NCBI GenBank assembly: GCA_024641705.1
Contig: JAHECO010000014.1
Location: 1 to 64,000 of the forward strand
Direction of reading: 5' to 3'
Length of the DNA: 64,000 nucleotides
Source: Candidatus Kryptoniota bacterium
Lineage (GTDB): Bacteria; Bacteroidota; Ignavibacteria; Kryptoniales; JAKASW01
Below, in pieces: positions 61,881-64,000 of this stretch. Under the pieces are notes generated by a model. That model did not search any database. It worked only from the letters and a program-made list of their open reading frames with translations, and had not been told where the DNA came from. The first letter of the stretch is position 1, and the number at the start of each line of letters is the position of its first letter. The position numbers and the translations under genes were made by a program.

Positions 61881-61918
61881 AAGCTGCACTTGAGTCTGTC
61901 GCGAGTGCAGCTTTTTTT
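61881..61918 (+). terminator. Rho-independent terminator after tsf
   Basis: AAGCTGCACT (61881-61890) pairs perfectly with AGTGCAGCTT (61904-61913), followed by a T-run to 61918. It separates rpsB-tsf from pyrH. Confidence 0.9.
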
Positions 61919-61954
61919 ATAAATTGTTACATTAAACCGGAATATGGAGCGAGC

Positions 61955-62671
61955 GTGGATCTGAAGTATAACAGGATACTCTTGAAGCTCAGCGGGGAAT
62001 CGTTGATGGGTGAGAAGGGGTACGGGATCGACCCTGCGATGCTTGAGCATTTTTCGGGCGAAATCGCAGCCGTCCACTCGCTTGGGGTGGAAGTCGGAAT
62101 TGTCATCGGTGGGGGGAATATTTACAGGGGGATAGCAGCCGCCGCAGACGGCGTCGACAAAGTGGTAGGCGACCAGATGGGCATGCTCGCGACCGTCATC
62201 AATGCCCTCGCACTTCAGAACGTTCTGGAGAAAAACGGCATCTACACGCGGCTGATGAGCGCGATCTCGATGGAAGAAATGGCTGAACCCTACATAAGGC
62301 GTCGTGCAATAAGGCACCTTGAGAAAGGTCGCGTGGTCATCTTCGGCGCGGGTACCGGCAATCCTTACTTCACCACCGATACGGCGGCAGCTCTTCGTGC
62401 TGTCGAGATCAAAGCCAATGTCATTGTCAAGGGAACGCGCGTCGACGGAATTTACGACTCTGATCCTGAGAAGAACCCGGCCGCGATCAAATTCTCTGAA
62501 ATCTCGTACATGGATGTTCTCAAGAAAGACCTGAAGATCATGGACCTCACCGCGATTACTCTTTGCCGGGAAAACAAACTGCCTATCGTCGTGTTCAATA
62601 TAAACGTTCCCGGTAACCTCAGGAGGATCGCGATCGGAGAAGAAGTGGGATCGACGGTTCAACCGTCGTAA
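61955..62671 (+). CDS. pyrH: UMP kinase
   Basis: 238 residues from GTG 61955 (GGAG at 61946-61949). It phosphorylates UMP to UDP. Motifs: [77 protein letters not shown] and [18 protein letters not shown]-like ([20 protein letters not shown]). It is the usual neighbour of frr, which starts 28 bases downstream. Confidence 0.96.
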   Translation: MDLKYNRILLKLSGESLMGEKGYGIDPAMLEHFSGEIAAVHSLGVEVGIVIGGGNIYRGIAAAADGVDKVVGDQMGMLATVINALALQNVLEKNGIYTRLMSAISMEEMAEPYIRRRAIRHLEKGRVVIFGAGTGNPYFTTDTAAALRAVEIKANVIVKGTRVDGIYDSDPEKNPAAIKFSEISYMDVLKKDLKIMDLTAITLCRENKLPIVVFNINVPGNLRRIAIGEEVGSTVQPS

Positions 62672-62699
62672 TCAATCGATCAATAATCTGGAGGAATTT

Positions 62700-63257
62700 A
62701 TGCTGGACAAGATTGTTCACGAAACGGAAGACAAAATGAAGAAGGCTGTCGAATTCACGAGACAGGAACTATCGAAACTCCGTTCCGGGAAAGCAACTGC
62801 GGCGATTCTCGACGACATAAGGATTGATTACTACGGCAAGAAAATGCCGATAGCGCAAACGGCATCGATCAGTACGCCGGACGCTCACCTTATTACAGTG
62901 CAGCCGTGGGACAAGACTCTCATTCACGAGGTGGAGAAAGCCATCCTGGCTGCCAACATCGGCCTCACTCCTGCCAACGACGGAACCGTCATCAGGCTCC
63001 CCGTACCGCCACTGACGGAGGAGAGGAGAAAGGAACTTGTCAAGGTGGCGAAGAAGTTTGCAGAGGACGGCCGCATCACAATAAGAAATATCCGGCGCGA
63101 CTCCAATGAACATCTGAAGAAGGCGGAGAAAGAAGAACATGTCTCCGAGGATGAGCGAAAACACGGTGAAGGTGAAGTGCAGAAGCTGACAGACAAGTAC
63201 ATAAAGCAGCTTGATGATATTCTTGCCGGCAAGGAAAAAGAAATAATGGAAGTCTGA
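62700..63257 (+). CDS. frr: Ribosome recycling factor
   Basis: 185 residues, full length. It splits post-termination ribosomes together with EF-G. Motifs: FTRQELSKLRSGKATAAILD, YYGKKMPIAQTASISTPDAH, PANDGTVIRLPVPPLTEERR and DGRITIRNIRRDSNEHLKKA. TGGAGG at 62689-62694 precedes ATG 62700. The gene ends just before a terminator. Confidence 0.97.
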   Translation: MLDKIVHETEDKMKKAVEFTRQELSKLRSGKATAAILDDIRIDYYGKKMPIAQTASISTPDAHLITVQPWDKTLIHEVEKAILAANIGLTPANDGTVIRLPVPPLTEERRKELVKVAKKFAEDGRITIRNIRRDSNEHLKKAEKEEHVSEDERKHGEGEVQKLTDKYIKQLDDILAGKEKEIMEV

Positions 63258-63286
63258 CCCAAGAGGTTAAATACACTGAATCTCCG

Positions 63287-63314
63287 GAAGCGGCGAAAGC
63301 CGCTTTCTTTTTTT
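63287..63314 (+). terminator. Rho-independent terminator after frr
   Basis: AAGCGGC (63288-63294) and GCCGCTT (63299-63305) flank a GAAA tetraloop and are followed by TCTTTTTTT. This is a compact, strong terminator of pyrH-frr. Confidence 0.9.
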
Positions 63315-63345
63315 CGACGGTTCTTTCATGCGGTGAAGGGAGCCT

Positions 63346-63999
63346 CTACGCCTTCGGAGGGGACATGATCGGACGGCCCTCACGGCGAGTCGGCAGCTGG
63401 ATGTTTACGGTGGTACCTTCACCTTTGACACTGTCTATGCTCAGGCTGCCCCCGTGAGCCTCGATGAGATACTTGGATATCGAGAGCCCCAACCCCGTTC
63501 CCCTATGTGCACCCTCCGAAGAACGTGATTTGTCAGCCCGGTAAAACCTGTCGAATATGTGCGGAAGATCCTCGGGGGCAATCCCGATTCCCCTGTCGAT
63601 TATCTGTACCTTCGCCGAGTCTCTGCCGGGGATCAGAACGACGCGTATGAGGGAGTTGTCGCTTGAGTACTTGATGGCGTTGTCCAGAAGGTTGATGAAC
63701 ACGCTGAGGAGTTTGTCTTCGTCCCCTTCGAGGATAACCTCCTCACTTTCTTCGCCGGAGGCGTCGTGGATTTCGAAATTGATGCCGATCGAACGCCGCG
63801 AGGCGTACGCGGATGTCTTGGACACGGAATCGAGCAGGATCTCGTCGAGCCTTATTGGGAGCTTCTGCATTTGCAGCTGCCCGCTCTCCAGTCTCGCTAT
63901 TGTCAGCAGCTCATCGACGATCTTGGTGATCCTCCTTATCTCTTCTACCGCGCTCTTGAGAATCTTGACGTAGTCTTCCGACTTTCTCGGGTTTGCCAA
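63346..63999 (-). CDS. Sensor histidine kinase, C-terminal part (cut by window edge)
   Basis: Only the last 217 or so residues lie in the window; the apparent TTG start at 63999 is just the edge. The visible part begins after the phosphorylated His, in the second HisKA helix (NPRKSEDYVKILKSAVEEIR, IVDELLTIARLESGQLQMQK), and contains a complete HATPase: FINLLDNAIKYSS (N box), IIDRGIGIAPEDLPHIFDRF and [18 protein letters not shown]. It is of the common EnvZ/CusS-like orthodox type. Its sensor domain and partner regulator lie beyond position 64000. Confidence 0.9.
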   Translation of the reverse strand: MANPRKSEDYVKILKSAVEEIRRITKIVDELLTIARLESGQLQMQKLPIRLDEILLDSVSKTSAYASRRSIGINFEIHDASGEESEEVILEGDEDKLLSVFINLLDNAIKYSSDNSLIRVVLIPGRDSAKVQIIDRGIGIAPEDLPHIFDRFYRADKSRSSEGAHRGTGLGLSISKYLIEAHGGSLSIDSVKGEGTTVNIQLPTRREGRPIMSPPKA

Positions 64000-64000
64000 T

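Overview
The window looks like chromosomal DNA of a Gram-negative member of the FCB group, most likely an Ignavibacteria/Kryptonia-like relative of Bacteroidota. Several secreted proteins end in the type IX secretion (T9SS) sorting domain with the SQNYPNPFNP motif and a terminal K-x-x-L-x-K. There is a sphingolipid-type serine palmitoyltransferase, a PorZ-like protein and abundant multiheme cytochromes. Shine-Dalgarno sequences are common, unlike in classical Bacteroidetes. No rRNA, tRNA or CRISPR array was recognised.

Layout: 1-9.2 kb holds T9SS cargo proteins, one with its signal peptide out of frame and one reduced to a remnant, around a propeller-type histidine kinase and its NarL-type response regulator. 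An 18-bp palindrome lies just before the regulator and again downstream. 9.4-15.3 kb holds two hybrid PAS histidine kinases. 15.4-19.9 kb holds a DUF2203 protein, proline dehydrogenase, UvrB, ComF and a VOC protein. 20.0-23.9 kb is a visibly AT-richer accessory island with a truncated Mu-F-like head protein, a DNA methyltransferase and a NotI-family restriction enzyme broken by an 11-bp tandem duplication. 23.9-34.9 kb is housekeeping: M28 peptidase, PrmA, Ppx, RsmB, cysteine desulfurase, Crp/Fnr regulator, PHP phosphatase, RibH, PorZ-like protein and a membrane protein. 35.0-38.4 kb holds serine palmitoyltransferase, a GNAT protein and IlvE. 38.4-43.4 kb is regulatory: a cNMP-binding protein, a universal stress protein, an NtrC-type response regulator with its kinase, and a degenerate receiver.

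43.9-56.3 kb is the most striking block. Six multiheme c-type cytochromes carry about 69 predicted haem sites. With them are three homologous membrane cytochrome b modules (one fused to a 19-haem cytochrome), an outer-membrane barrel and two DksA/TraR-like zinc-finger proteins. I infer an electron-transfer chain from the quinone pool through the periplasm to the outer membrane, possibly extracellular electron transfer. The block lies between the arms of an inverted 130-bp repeat (43444-43573 and 60245-60374, one mismatch).

56.7-63.3 kb returns to housekeeping: HAD phosphatase, Upp, VIT-like transporter, then rplM-rpsI, rpsB-tsf and pyrH-frr with clear terminators. The window ends inside another histidine kinase. 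All functions are assigned by reading translated motifs; no database search was run.
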